A stretch of 64,000 nucleotides of DNA from Bryoerythrophyllum caledonicum (GCA_963971425.1 OZ020518.1:7667989-7731988), one strand, 5' to 3'; counted from the stretch's first letter, positions 34,715-51,123 are shown. Program-made: numbers and translations. The notes: generated by a model not told the origin, from the letters alone.

Positions 34715-36571
34715 CTAGAACTTGTTTTCGAACAGCTCATGCCACACGTCCGTGAACACGTCCACAATCACGTTGTGGTACTCCGCCTCGTTAAGCGACA
34801 GGTAGCACTGCAGCAGCTCCTCCAAGTCGCCCGTCTCCTGAATGTCCTGGTCCACGATCATCTCGATCATGGACTCGCGGAAGTCATTGTAAGGATCGTA
34901 GGAGCTTTCCACCACGACTGCTACGCGCTCTTTCACGCTACTAGGCTTGGGAGCTGGAGGGGGAGAAGGGGAGGTGTTGTCAGGGACGGACGCGACCTGC
35001 TTGGATCTGCGTTGCTTGCTGCGCTTGCGCTGCTCGTTGAACTTCCGCCGGGCGTGGTTGAAGTCGTCGTGGAGGTCCGGGTCCACCATGCTCTCCTCGC
35101 GCTGCGGGTGGATGGTTCGCTGGTCGCGCTTCAGGGGCGGCGTCTTGCGCGCGGGAGGGGAGGGTCCATGAGAGCGTTTCGCTTTGCGAGCCTGTTTGGT
35201 TGGTGCAGCACCAGCAGCAGGTGGGGCGAGCTTCCTGCGCGTTTTCTCCATGGTTTGGACGGTGACGCAGTGGACCTCCCGGCTCTTGTCGCTGATGGAG
35301 CCGGAGTTTTTGGCCTCGTCGATCTTTAGGGACGGGAAGTCGATGCCCCAGGCTTTGGCGGAGGACTCCAGGAAGCTCTCGAAGACGGGGGAGTTGTGGA
35401 GCTCGAAGCGGGGGCTGCTGAAGCCGCCCGCGTGGTCGCTGTCCTCGTCGTCCTCGATGAAGCGCTTCAGGTTCTGTCGGTCGAGGGCGTGGTCGAGGGA
35501 TGCGAGGAGCTTCACCGCATCCTCGTCCTTCTGGAGCAGCAGGCTCTGGCTGTCCGAGATGTTACCGTCGTCTTCGACGTCGGAGGGGACGCGGAATGTG
35601 CTGTCGCTGCCGAACGACATGGAGCGCCAGGGGAGCGAGACGAGCTTGGGGTCCTCGATGTGAATCTCGGACTCCTCCTCCGTCTCCTGGAACGTTTTCA
35701 GAGGCGAGTCTGTGTCGGAGCGCGTGGAGAACAGGTGGCCCAGCGTGGGCTTCGACCCGGCGTACTTCTTCTTCTTCTTCACTTCCACCTGGTTCTTCAC
35801 CACCTCGTCGTTCCAGGGCGCAGAGTTGGTCCCCGACCACGACTCGGCTTTGGTGGGCCAGGAGGCTTCCACTCCGCCGGGAGATTCCTCGATCGGATCC
35901 AGCCCTTCCATCTCTATCAAACCCGGCTCCTTCTCGAGGTCCAAGCTGCTGTGGCGCGTCCTTGGGCGCGGAGTGCCGCCGCAGCCCACGAGAAACCACG
36001 CCCTCATGTTGGGCGCGGAGGCTTTCCTCCCCTTGCTGGAGTCATCGTCCACGAGCTTGCAGAGACTCCTGAGGCCGGAGAAGAAGGTGGACCTGTACAT
36101 GCACCTGGAGAAGACGGAGGTGGTGGTAGAGGAGGTGGTGGTGGAGGAGGTGGTGGTTGTGGCGATGGAGGTTAATGGGGTGGACCGCGTGGTGGTGGTG
36201 ACGCTCTTCCTACTTGGCGTGGCGACGGACTCGATGCTCTTCCTGCTCGGCGTCACGCTTTCGATGCTCTTGCGGCTGGGAGTTGTGGCGTCCAAGGGCT
36301 GGTGCGCGCACTCGTTGACGACGAGCTCGGCGTTCTTGTAGCAGTTCTGGATGGTTTTCGGGAGGAAGGGCGCGTTGTCGGTGATGACAAGTTCGACGTG
36401 GTTGGCGTCGGCGGCCTTAGAGCGGCGGCGCCTGGAGCGGAGCTTGATGAACCAAATACTCGGGAGGACGGCCGTGAAGAGCCGCGGCTTCGGCTTCTCC
36501 AGGACCCCGCCGCCGTCGGTTGACATGGTGTCCACCCCCATTGCAGTGTAGTGTTCTGTGGCGGAATTCAT
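34715..36571 (-). CDS. OVATE family protein (OFP-type transcriptional regulator)
   Basis: One uninterrupted exon of 618 codons. The C-terminus (about residues 550-618) is a full OVATE domain: VVVESSYDPYNDFRESM, IEMI, DLEELLQCYLSLN, EYHNVIV and VWHELF. The N-terminus has LPSIWFIKLR, matching the short conserved motif near the start of OFPs, followed by an Arg-rich segment. The middle is Ser/Thr/Lys-rich and probably disordered, with a Thr/Ser run near residues 135-155. KRSKQRRSK before the domain may be a nuclear signal. OFPs repress transcription and bind TALE homeodomain and TRM proteins, affecting cell shape and organ growth. At 618 residues it is long for the family. The ATG at 36571 is the first in frame; ATGs at codons 11 and 16 are alternatives. 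GC-rich unlike the flanks. Confidence 0.9.
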   Translation of the reverse strand: MNSATEHYTAMGVDTMSTDGGGVLEKPKPRLFTAVLPSIWFIKLRSRRRRSKAADANHVELVITDNAPFLPKTIQNCYKNAELVVNECAHQPLDATTPSRKSIESVTPSRKSIESVATPSRKSVTTTTRSTPLTSIATTTTSSTTTSSTTTSVFSRCMYRSTFFSGLRSLCKLVDDDSSKGRKASAPNMRAWFLVGCGGTPRPRTRHSSLDLEKEPGLIEMEGLDPIEESPGGVEASWPTKAESWSGTNSAPWNDEVVKNQVEVKKKKKYAGSKPTLGHLFSTRSDTDSPLKTFQETEEESEIHIEDPKLVSLPWRSMSFGSDSTFRVPSDVEDDGNISDSQSLLLQKDEDAVKLLASLDHALDRQNLKRFIEDDEDSDHAGGFSSPRFELHNSPVFESFLESSAKAWGIDFPSLKIDEAKNSGSISDKSREVHCVTVQTMEKTRRKLAPPAAGAAPTKQARKAKRSHGPSPPARKTPPLKRDQRTIHPQREESMVDPDLHDDFNHARRKFNEQRKRSKQRRSKQVASVPDNTSPSPPPAPKPSSVKERVAVVVESSYDPYNDFRESMIEMIVDQDIQETGDLEELLQCYLSLNEAEYHNVIVDVFTDVWHELFENKF

Positions 36572-37800
36572 GCGATGTTAGGCACATGTGCGTCCACGGG
36601 GGATGATTCCAAGAGGGATTCCTCGCCTGGATCCTGCACATCAAGAATTGGAATGAGGCCCTCACAGAGTAGGAGATTATTGACCCCGGCCCCGCATTCA
36701 GACTATCTATCTACTCGAGGAACAGGATTATGTGGTAACGAATACCATATGATCCTTTGCTTCAATACCAAGAGAATGAATCACTCGCTCTTGATCAACC
36801 AGCGAATGAATCACTCACTCCTGATTAACCAGAGAATGAACTACTCACTCTAGACCAACAAGAGAATGAATCACTCGCTACGACAATCACTATTACCTTC
36901 ACGCTCTCAAAAATTGAAGCTACTCGAAAGAAGAGGGATTCATGGGCGAGTGAACGAATCACTCACAGTCAATTAAAAGGGAAGGGGAATTCATTGCCCA
37001 GTGAATGTATTACTCACTATGACACCTCAACCTCACTGAAATTGAAGCTACTGAAAAGGAGAGGATGTGGAGCAGTGCAATTACTCACCATCAAGACCTA
37101 CCTCGGCGTGACTCAATTTCCCAGTACGAGTCGTCGTTCCCAAAATCGATCAATGAGATGGCAGCGTCAAGTCTGAAATGCAATCTCCACCGCTGTCAAT
37201 GCACAATGCCACCCGCTCTTCGCCTCCAATCGACTACCAGATCCAGAGCCCACACTAGCATCAAATTCCACAAGAACAGCTCTGATGGCGCTTGTGAGTG
37301 GAGCTAGCAACGAAGAAAAACAAGCCAAAGAAAACTCAGCAACTACAACCCACATTACTCTGGACAAAGGAAAGCACAAACCTTAAATCCTGAACTAAAG
37401 TCTTGATACATGAAGAGAAAGAGCACAACCTCGCGCACCATCCAACAGCGACCAGAATTGTGGCAACTACAAAACCTTAACCAAAACTAAAATGATCTCA
37501 AGGTGCTGATCCTACACCGTCTGTCACCTGATTGCTGCCACAACGACCAAACAATATGGGTAAGCTTGGAATGGAGGGAACCGCAAACCGACTCCTAGAG
37601 CTCAAACCAAACTGAGGTCAAAGTGTGTGAGGACATCGAGGCAACAACCGAGGATCCTGTGTTTCCGGGCCGAGCTGCTGAGCGCCAGTACTGGCCGGTG
37701 AGCGCACATCGTGGCGCGTCTCAGGCGTGGCGGCCATTCAACTAGACCTCACAGCGCGCGCGCAATTCGACTCTCTAACAACCTCGTCTTATTTGTAATT
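36572..37800. other. 5' flank of the OVATE gene; no other gene seen
   Basis: This should hold the promoter and 5' UTR, but no confident TATA box or start site can be placed. It contains the repeats at 36770-37060. Short frames on the plus strand are not supported as genes. Confidence 0.5.
36770..37060 (+). repeat. Tandem repeats in the 5' flank of the OVATE gene
   Basis: Three to four units of about 33 bp are variants of AGAGAATGAATCACTCGCTC plus TTGATCAACC (36770-36880). They are followed by two looser copies of about 120 bp with ATTGAAGCTACT and GTGAATGTATTACTCACTA (36913-37060). They start about 200 bp upstream of the OVATE start codon. Confidence 0.7.
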
Positions 37801-38764
37801 TAAAAACCGGTGGATCTGAGCACTCTAGAAATAGCCACGTCCCTAGGAATCAAATCCACAGTGGCACTGCTCCTTTTAAGCAACCCCCTTCGCTGTGACC
37901 ACAGTAAAATAGCCCGGTTGGTGGACGCCATTCAATGTTCCCCTAGTCTTTTTAAACAAAACAACAAGCTGACAGAATGTGAAATGTGTTTACCCGTATA
38001 CCAGCATTTGCCGACTCCTCTTCTCGCCATATTCGCAACTGTAGAGGGATCTCAGGTTGAAATGTACACACCTACTCAAACTGTTTATCTAGAGAAATTA
38101 TCCACTTGAGAGGGAAAAAGGCGCAGTCCACTAAAAAGATAAACTAAAAAGTGGGGCCACAGTTGGTTTGTCCTGTTGCAAATCCGAGCACATGGAGAAC
38201 AAAAACCGGGAGGAATATCTGGACTGGTTGCCGGCAAGTCGCTAAGAATAGCATGTTAGATAACCATTCATCATTCGGCGGAGTAATGGCGTAGCTGCTA
38301 ATTTAGGCTGCAAGTCGGAGCGCGGCAATCATCACCTCGACAGTCGCATCTCCTCAAACACCCTTCATTAATCATCTTATTACTATCATTGATACTGTTC
38401 TTATTCGTTTTGTTTGTGTGACAAAGAGGTTGGCCTTGCCTGCAGGTCGATCAGTCATGAAGAATCCATATGTGATCGGCGCAGTCCACAGCGCACTCAC
38501 CTAAACCTGTGCTCACTCACCAACACATGTAAAATTTTAAGAGCACCTAGGATCTGATAAAGACAAAGAAAAAGGTACGTTAAACCTCACTAAAATATTC
38601 CGGCAGATACATCAAAACCTCGCTGAATAGACATGTAGTCTTCCACCTATGCCTGCCTTTCCCGAGATGGGTTAAATAATGAGGAAGCTGTAGAAGGCTT
38701 CCTCTGCTATAAATATGATACTGAGTTTCTATAGGATCTAAATGAGGATCAGATTTCTAGAGTA
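37801..38764. other. Region between the two host genes; 3' flank of agmatine deiminase
   Basis: An open frame of 99 codons at 37810-38109 has no recognised homolog and is not called. The 3' UTR of agmatine deiminase should lie just below 38765, but no clear polyadenylation signal was fixed. Confidence 0.4.
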
Positions 38765-43366
<4,602 letters not shown>

Positions 43367-43682
43367 AGCTGATGATGAAAGCCAACATAGGTTCGTGCGA
43401 CAATGCGAGTGACGATTCCTGCCAGGCCATGAGATGAGCGACTCAAGCAGAAGCCGGAGACTGGATGAAGCTGGAATCTACAACACTGTAGATTAACCAG
43501 AGGCGTGATCTAGGCCTTACGTACATTTTGAATCTGTCCGGCCCTGGTCTGAGAAAAGAGAAACAGGTGCTGGGACCAGTGCCTTTTCAGTGTCTTTTTC
43601 CTAATGTAGAGTAAGCTTCTTCAAACCATGACAATGCATAGATTTCTACTAAGTACCTATCATACTACTAAAATCATAATTT
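43367..43682. other. 5' flank of agmatine deiminase
   Basis: Should contain the promoter. No TATA box or other element can be placed with confidence. Confidence 0.4.
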
Positions 43683-43795
43683 ACGCAATGAACCACGCAG
43701 CAATCAACCACATAGTAAACCATGTAGTGAACCGCAAAAACGTTGTAGACAACCGTGTAGTCAACCGTGCAATCAACAGTGCAGTGAATATGAGC
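43683..43795 (+). repeat. Short tandem repeat of 15-17 bp
   Basis: Units are variants of AACCGTGTAGTCAACC and GCAATCAACC, about seven copies. It adjoins the truncated end of TTAA family 1 copy E. Confidence 0.7.
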
Positions 43796-44255
43796 ATACC
43801 ATAGTTTTTTTTGTTGCAATCCACCGCACAGATTTGAAGATTATAGTGTTTGAAGTGCAAGAAAATGCTTTTTTTCCCCTTGCCCGACAATGTGTGAAAA
43901 TGTTTGACTTGGGTTAGTATGCTATTTTTCACTAAAGACAAGAAGTTTTTTTTAACAGTGTGAAAGGAAATTATATTTCTTGTTGGTGTTGAAAATCTCA
44001 CATTCAATAGAGTGTCCTAGAAAAAGTTTCTGGAGGTGTCCGACATGCCCGCTCTCCCTGTTTGAAATTGAAAATCCCATAACTTTTTCATTAAACGCCG
44101 AATTTAGGGAAATTTTTTTTTCTCCCAGCGAGGTAACTTTTAGTAATGCCATCTATAATAAAAATTTCAAAGAGGAGTGTTAGAAATTGACATCATAGGA
44201 ACTTGTCCGAACCTTCAAATTACCATTTCTAAACACTTGGTCTTTGAGGGGTTAA
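43796..44255 (-). mobile_element. TTAA family 1 element, copy E (truncated)
   Basis: Read on the minus strand it starts with TTAA (44252-44255) and CCCCTCAAAGACCAAGTG. It continues with CTCATTGAATGTGAG-type and CACACATTGTCGGGCAAGG blocks in the same order as copies B and C. The inner half is missing. It lies about 430 bp from the agmatine deiminase start. Confidence 0.7.
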
Positions 44256-44861
44256 AACACTAATCTATGGAATACTTGAATTATTCGTAAAGCCAAGCAA
44301 AGATATCAAGCGTTTTGACCTTTTGTTTCATATGTAAGTATTCAAAATAAAGAGTTCTTAATTTCTACAACAAGTTTAACCCTTGAAGGATTGTGACATT
44401 TGTCGTACACAAACACATCGTGCAAAGATAACATCGTGCCAACAGATGAGAGCGTACAATTGGAGGCAAACTTGGAGCAATGGTGACTATACTATCACCG
44501 TTGTCTCCGTAAACAACGAAAACAATAGTTCACAAAAGAAACTATCAACCACTCAGCAACCTAGGCTAGGAAAAAAGAAATAGATGCCTAGACCACAACA
44601 TTTAGTAATTGGTCTACAAGGACCCCTTTACTCGCCCCCTTCGCCCGTGCTGAAGCCCCTTTCACACTGGCGAACCAGCCAATTAACGTAAACTGGAGGA
44701 ACGACCAATCATGAAAACCTCTCAAGTCCAGAAAAATCAAGGCAACAAGTAGCAAAGACACTAACAGACCGTGTAGACAAAGGATAGGTCGGGTGCAATG
44801 AGAGCCCCATCGTTAGTCGCCTCCAACGCTTTTACTAGTTAGACCTTGTCTACGTAGACTC
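44256..44861. other. Probable 3' region of the Ty3/gypsy element; no gene seen
   Basis: A purine-rich GGGCGAAGGGGGCGAG on the minus strand (about 44629-44648) is a candidate polypurine tract after the pol stop at 44862. A 3' LTR could not be delimited because no matching 5' LTR was found. Confidence 0.35.
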
Positions 44862-45293
44862 TCAATGTGCTAAACAATGTGGATACGACCATTGACCCAC
44901 TGGTACCTCTAGAAGAGCTGGGGTTAGACATTTTAGATGCCACCCCGTAGAACACAAGTCACAAATGACCATTGTGGTTGCCCGTTTGGCACTACCACAC
45001 AACTAACATCGCAATCGAGCAGAGATGTGAGAAAGACCAGGGTGTACCGTGCCATCTATGTGTGAAAAATGGCAAGGCGCGCAATTGCGCGTGTGATCCT
45101 TCCACACCTTACCATCACGACCCTCCAACAATAACACTCTTGAGTTCTTTACCTCACGGACTCGCAAGATCACTCGTCCCACTGTCACATCCAAGGTGGT
45201 GGGCGTTGCTTGCTGCAAATACACATAATCTCCAGGAGTAAACCATCGCACTTGCAGTTGGTAGCCTCCTCTCCGTATCGTAGCATAGCGCAA
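44862..45293 (-). pseudogene. Ty3/gypsy post-integrase module and PHD-like finger
   Basis: The frame opens with RWFTPGDYVYLQQ, then VILRVREVKNSRVLLLEGRDG and NCAPCH, the conserved module after integrase in many plant gypsy elements. One in-frame stop (45003-45005) falls between two Cys. The frame then goes on with LCG, MVICDLCSTGWHLKCLTP, LLEVPVGQW and YPHC to a stop at 44862. C-x2-C, C-x2-C, H-x2-C and W-x-(C)-P-x-C are the PHD layout. One zinc ligand (Cys before Pro) is Tyr here and the stop replaces the residue between the first Cys pair. PHD fingers read histone tails, so it may have guided integration. Confidence 0.75.
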
Positions 45294-45349
45294 CGTATTC
45301 CGATGTTAAGCAATGGAGAGATTCTCCAATGCCATAGGGCTCACCCGCT

Positions 45350-46204
45350 TTAACAAATCCGCACATTGCTTACACCCTTGAGGCCACATATCTGGATTGT
45401 CCATGATAGCCAACACGGTGTCAGCATTTGCTTGAATGGCCTTCGGTAACACCGGTTGCCTTCCAAACAACAAGAAGTAAGGAGAAAATGATGCCAAAGA
45501 TGCTTGCTAAACCGGTAGCCCATGGCTATCCATGGTAATTGCAAGTCCCAATCTTGATGATGTCCTTTCTTCAAACTATACTTTTGAAGCCTCCTCTTGG
45601 CGGTTTGCACCAAGCGCTCCGCCAATCCATCCGCTTCGGGGTGTTCCCTAGAAGTAGTGCGGTGATATATCATCGCTTGCTCACACAACGTTTGAAATTC
45701 ACCCAAGAACTCGCGTCCTTGGTCTGTGAGAACTTCTGCTGGAGCTCCAAAGCGACTTACAACACAATCAAGGAAAGAATAAGCGGCTCCTTCACTGAAC
45801 TTATCAGTCAAAGCTACCAACTCTATCCACTTCGAGAAGTGCTCAATCATCACTAACACATACTTGTTGTGTTGAGGTGTCATTGGCAATGGGCGTGCAA
45901 AATCCAAGCTCCATCTATATCCTAAGCCCATAATTGGCAATGGTTGTAATTAAGGCATTGTAGCGTTAAAAGGCGCTCGCACACGATCACAGACCATGCA
46001 CCGGGCCTCTAAAGCTTGAACTTGTGATTGCATTCCATGCCACCAATAGTGAAGCTAGAGCAAGCTATAAGTCGTCCGCACTCCAAAGTGCCCAAGGTCT
46101 TCATGCGTGTCCATGATGAGCCTCTCTCTCTCAAATGGAGCCGGCACAACCTTCACCGTGCCATCCGGCCATATCCTCAAAAGGTGAGTCCTCTCCGACA
46201 CGAA
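45350..46204 (-). pseudogene. Ty3/gypsy integrase
   Basis: An HHCC zinc-binding region (THEDLGHFG ... CMVCD) precedes the catalytic core, with two in-frame stops between them. Core motifs are WSLDFARPL (first Asp), VLTDQGREF (second Asp) and HPEADGLAERL (Glu), the D,D-35-E arrangement short by one residue. A frameshift near 45490 leads to ASFSPYFLLFGRQP, the usual motif past the core. Integrase would join element DNA to the chromosome. Confidence 0.85.
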
Positions 46205-47185
46205 CTATTTGGCTCGTTGTGAGACCCTATCTCTCTCCTTGGCGGACCACGTAGGCACCACTTCTCCATTATTTAGAAATTGCATCACGTTTGTGTCTTC
46301 AAAGATGTCTTTGTCGCCTCCAGATTCTTCACCGCAACCCTCATCTTTAGTGGCCGCAGTAGCTGCTTCGATGTCATCTCCACGCATCGCCAACACACTT
46401 AGAAAGGCCGAACAATGCCAACCTGGCAATGGATCGGCTACATCCTCCCCGTGCCACCTAGCGCCCATAGCATCCGCTTGGTTTGGAATTGGATTGCGGC
46501 TAAGGCCGTTGTCATCGATACTCACAAATCCCTCTCTGTGCACCACCTTGAAGTCATACTTCATCAACATCAAGGCCCACCGTGCTAGTTTGCCTGTTAG
46601 TTTGTCAGATTCCATCAACCACTTTAAAGGTTGATGATCCATAACCAACAAAAATTCATTAAACTCCATATTCATTATATTAGGAAATTGGGAGCCTCCC
46701 AAAATATTATATGAAGCTTAAGTCGACCTAAATACGCAAATGTTTAGTGAATTTACACAATGAATTTTGTCCTATGTGCACAATATGGGTACATATTCAG
46801 CACGAGTCAAGCTGAATGTGCACAATCAATTTCTATTGGGAAAACCATTCATACCTTTCAAAGTCCTGAAATCTCTCAATATAATGAATATGGTGTTATT
46901 ACCATAAAGGTAACATCGAAAATGAACAATTGCCCAAATTGCGGCCAAACATTCCCCTTTATACAAGCTATACTGAGCCTCTGCATTGTTGTTGGACCGA
47001 GTGGCGTACGCGATCACGAACTCCTTCCCGTCGTCATCCATTTGTGTCAACACTGTGCCAATTCCCAACGCACTCCAGTATGTATGTAGTTGGTAGGTCC
47101 TTCCTTCTATTGGCCTTTGAAGTATAGGTGCAGGTGCGAAGCAATCCTTCAACTCTTGAAAGGCCGCCTCTTGTTCATCTCCCAA
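46205..47185 (-). pseudogene. Ty3/gypsy RNase H domain
   Basis: EEAAFQELKDCFAPAPILQRP and YQLHTYWSALGIGTVLTQ mark the RT-RNase H junction, with Thr-Tyr where Asp is usual in the first catalytic position. The second block reads ECLAAIWAIVHFRCYLYG, then FLLVMDHQPLKWLM and LARWALMLMKYDF. A gap with a shift separates the two blocks near 46760. The end merges into a linker to integrase. Confidence 0.8.
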
Positions 47186-47194
47186 TATTTAAGA

Positions 47195-48177
47195 TTAATC
47201 ATTCCTTGTCAATGGGATCAATGGCTTGGCAATAGTACTGAAAGTGTTTACAAACTTTCTACAGTAGTTACACAACTCCAAAAATGCACGTAGCCTACTC
47301 ACATCCCTTGCTTTAAGAATAGACATCACTGTTTCAATTTTGCTAGCTACTACACCCAATCGACTTGGATATATCATGTGGCCTAAGTACTCAATTTGGT
47401 CGAAGTAAAATTTGCACTTATTAGGGTGCAACTTCAAATTGTAGAGCCTCAATCTAGTAAACACTTCCATCAAGTGTAGCCTATGTTGCCTTCGATTTGT
47501 GCTAAAGACAATGTTGTCGTCAATGTAGCATCCTACAAAATCCAAGTCCGAGAATACTCGGTCCATAACCCTCTAGAATTCGGCAGGCGCATTATAAATC
47601 CAAATGGTAAGAACTTCCATTGGAACAACCAATCCTTCCCATCTTTGTCAATGCCTCAGAATGTGGTCTTTTCCTTGTCTTCCTCTCTCAGTCCAATCTG
47701 GTGGTATCCAGAGCGCAAGTCCAACATACTAAACACCTTGGCGTGACCAATAACCTCAAAGTTCTCCTCCGGCATTGGCATGGCATAACGATCCGACTTG
47801 GTGAATTTATTAATCCTCCTATACGCCCCGCACATCCTCTTCTCGGTCCAATTACCGTAGATATCTTTCTTGGATGGCATAATTGTCGCCGATGCATACT
47901 CACAATCCGGTGGAGCCAACTCCACTAGCCCTGCGGCCACCAACTCCTCCGTATAAGCGCGTATCATCATCCGTTCAACGTCGCTATACTTGTACGGTTT
48001 CCGATATATTGGTGTTTTGTCCGTCATGTTGATACGTATTTCTTGCTTCTTCAAGACTCCAAGATCTTCAAGACTAAAGGCAAAACAATCTAAGTACTCC
48101 ATGACGAACTCATATTCCTCTCTCTCAACTACTCTATCCGCCAGGCCTACTATCGGTTTCCAAGTATCCTTGGTCAC
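47195..48177 (-). pseudogene. Ty3/gypsy reverse transcriptase
   Basis: YRKPYKYSDVE, AGLVELAPPDCEYASATIM and MCGAYRRINKFT precede KVFSMLDLRSGYHQIGL, which has the first catalytic Asp. A frameshift follows. The active-site box is CYIDDNIVFS (about 47498-47530), YIDD in place of the commoner YLDD. The thumb reads HLMEVFTRLRLYNLKLHPNK and LGHMIYPSRLGV. Confidence 0.9.
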
Positions 48178-50036
48178 CGCCTCCTTCGGTTCCTTTGGAG
48201 CAAAATTCTCCTTCCTTGGTTGCTATTGAATGTCAGATGGAGGAAACTCTTTTTTTTCCATCCCCATCATGCTTCCAAGTCCTTCTAATTGGCTTAGTTT
48301 GCCAATATCCTCCATTTAGTGAACTGTGTGTTCTTCCATGAACATCTTCACCACAACTTCCTCCAAATCCTTCGATTTGTGGGCCAATTCCCTACTTCGG
48401 CTCCAATCCTTCAGTCCATGGAGAGGATCCTCAGACTTGGGTTTCGCAAAAGATTTGGGGTGCCCCTCATATTCCATGGATGAGGTGCCAAGGCCTTCTC
48501 GCCCCCAACCACTTTGCAAGTCACTTTGGCAGAGACTAATGGTTCTCCGGCCGCCCGCAACTTATAAGACCCCATGTAACCGGTTAAACTAGAAGCCAAC
48601 CGTCTCTGTTCTGCTACTAGCAACGAAACAATCTAGGTCAAGCAATTTAAGTCCATTGCTTGCCCAAGTAAAAATCGCCCTTGTTGCTCCGAGATCTTGG
48701 GCGCATTGATAGTGCCCGTGGAAAATCCCATGGCTCTCTCCCGTTCATCCGCATTGGACTCCACCATCTCTTGAGACAAGGAATCCCAAACAAGACCTAG
48801 GTTGTTATCCTTAAAGACATATGACCAAGCAGTACTAACCAACATGGGCAATGTCCTACGTGGTTCTCCCTTGCGGTTAACCACTCCCAAAGGTGTTTGG
48901 TCATTATGATAAACGTGCCGCAGTGCCTTGTGAGGATCCAAAATATCACTCACATAGACATCCGACCGTTTAATACGATCCATGGTGGATTGCAACAACT
49001 CTTGAGGTGCTAAATTTGTCCACCACAATCACGGACGATGTGCTCGCAATCCCACCGCAACCGCATCCAATAACACAGACAAACCCAAAGTCTGGTGTAT
49101 GCGGTGCATGCCCTCCAATGTCCTCGCTCTCGAGCTACTCACCACTCGTACATTCTCAACAATGTAACTTGGTGGTCCCTTTGAGAGGTTTGAAACAAAG
49201 GCAATACGCCGATCATATGATGAATTCGCAAAGAACGAGTATCTTTCAACCCGTTGTAATGTCGAGCCATTGACAATCCTTAACTTGGCCAGCCCGCGAT
49301 GACAAGGTCCACATGGCCAACACGGTGAATGTCCTCTGCTGAAAGCAAAACAAGATCACCAACAAGGGTGGAAAAGAAAGTCTTGATGGCACTAGTGGCC
49401 AATAAGTATGGGAATTGGTCCTCAATCGTCGTGAATGCCGCTTAGCTAGGTGCTTCCTGCGTCATCAACATCTACGTAGATGTAGCGTTTGACCTTGATC
49501 TTTGCTTGCAGCATTGCCGCCAAGCCACTTCCAATCCCGCTGAATAACTTTAACAGCACAATACCATCCTCTAGTGCCTTCTAGTGAATGGTGGAAGTGT
49601 CTAGAGGTGGTCCTAAGTCTTGGTCCCCTCTATAGTCATCTTCCACTTGTGGTAGTATACAATGTTGCCAAGCATCTTTGATGACTTGTTTAGCATGCTT
49701 CTGAAGTTGAGTCGTGGTCCTCGACGCTGCTTCGATGCTAGGTTGATATTTCTCCGTGTCTCTACCACTTGTGTCACCAATATGGGCATCCAACTCATAA
49801 AGTATAGAAGTATCCATCGAGAAATTATCAAAACCTTCGTGAATCCATAGTGGTCTCACATCCATGCCTCCTGAAAAGGCAAACACATCTGTAAGGTTGC
49901 TAGTCAGAACACGAATAAAACGAGCTGGCAGGTAGGACTTCCGCCTGTCTCCTACTTGCCATCTTGGTCTATAACTTGTGGTTTCCTCCCAAAAATCCAA
50001 GATGAACCCCATGGGATATAGTACTTCCGAGTTCAC
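48178..50036 (-). pseudogene. Ty3/gypsy spacer between protease and RT, function unknown
   Basis: About 1.9 kb of decayed coding sequence separates protease from RT. Frames at 49581-50036 and 48633-49028 have protein-like composition (for example DVRPLWIHEGFDNFSMD and VSDILDPHKALRH) but no domain I recognise. Most gypsy elements have a much shorter link, so this may be an extra domain or a secondary insertion. Confidence 0.5.
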
Positions 50037-50152
50037 AAGACATCGTATGACTTGGCCTCCGTGACTATAGCTTTCACCTTCATGAAGCTTGCATCCTCAA
50101 CATCATCTTCGTTTAGTCACAATATCAACTCCAATTTCGTGATGTCTGTAGC

Positions 50153-50752
50153 TTACTCCGCACCCCCTGTAGACGTCCTAATTTTCCATGGACACTCCTT
50201 CAAAGTGTTGCCAGTCAAACCCAACCCCTCCATGGCAAATGCTCCTAGCATCAACGATTGAGCTCTTGAATCCAAAAGCACTCGTTGAGGTACAAACATC
50301 CTCCCCTTGGGCCCAACAAGTTGGAAAATCCCCTGGAAGTTGTCAACCACCACCACACCAGATACAATGGATGACCTTTCGATTATAGGTCTAGCGACCA
50401 TGGTCTTGACACGCATAGCTGCTGAAAGCAGCCCTTCCACGTTGTTATCTTGACTCTCATCTGCCTCTTCCTCAATCATCTCTATCTTCAAAACATTGAT
50501 GCCCGCGGAGTTATTCAACTCGCACATTGTGGCCGCCATCTTGAAGACTGATGCCGAATTGAAGCCCTTTTGCGACATCAGCTTTGTAGAAAACAATGAA
50601 ACTTGACAAACCATTTTTGCCGCTTCGGTGACCACTGCTTCCGGTGGCTCTTCAACCCTAATCGTAGGACGTGTCGAAGACGCCCCGTGCCAATTTGGAG
50701 GTACCATGGAAGATATTGGCACCATCTCCTCCAACGTGAACGACTGTGGCAA
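50153..50752 (-). pseudogene. Ty3/gypsy aspartic protease
   Basis: VLLDSRAQSLMLG (about 50250-50290) is the retropepsin active-site motif, with Arg replacing Gly of D-S/T-G-A. Downstream hydrophobic sequence fits the flap region and the frame ends soon after. The Asp is present but the Gly change would be expected to abolish activity. Confidence 0.7.
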
Positions 50753-51123
50753 ACGAGCTTGCCGATTGTCTTCCCATGTTGAGGGTCTAGAATTGGGCTT
50801 GCTCCACGTGGTGTCTCCTTGATCATCGGTGTTTAGCTCCGTGAGAGGGCATAAGCCTCCCGCATGCCATCCGTGGTAACAAGTGTCATACCACTTAACA
50901 TGTTATCCTCAAAATCATCATTATCGGGTCTAAACCTGCCCCCAACATGAAAACTAGGGGTGACTTGAGGCTTCCCACTTGTTGAAGCGGTATTTGCAGC
51001 CATGGCCGTCATCTTGGCCTCTAGTTCTGCACACTTGGCCTTCCAACACTTCTTCTCCCCTCCAGAGGCCTTCGACTCCTTGTCTTTGCCTCCAATCTTG
51101 CCTCATTTTCCTCTAAAAGGCTT

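Noticed and set aside
35396..36341. Several long open frames on the plus strand and one on the minus strand in other frames
   Set aside because: They are shadows of the GC-rich OVATE gene on the minus strand, which has the OVATE domain and an uninterrupted 618-codon frame.
37810..38109. Open frame of 99 codons between the host genes
   Set aside because: Mixed composition but no recognised motif, no paralog in the window and no supporting context.
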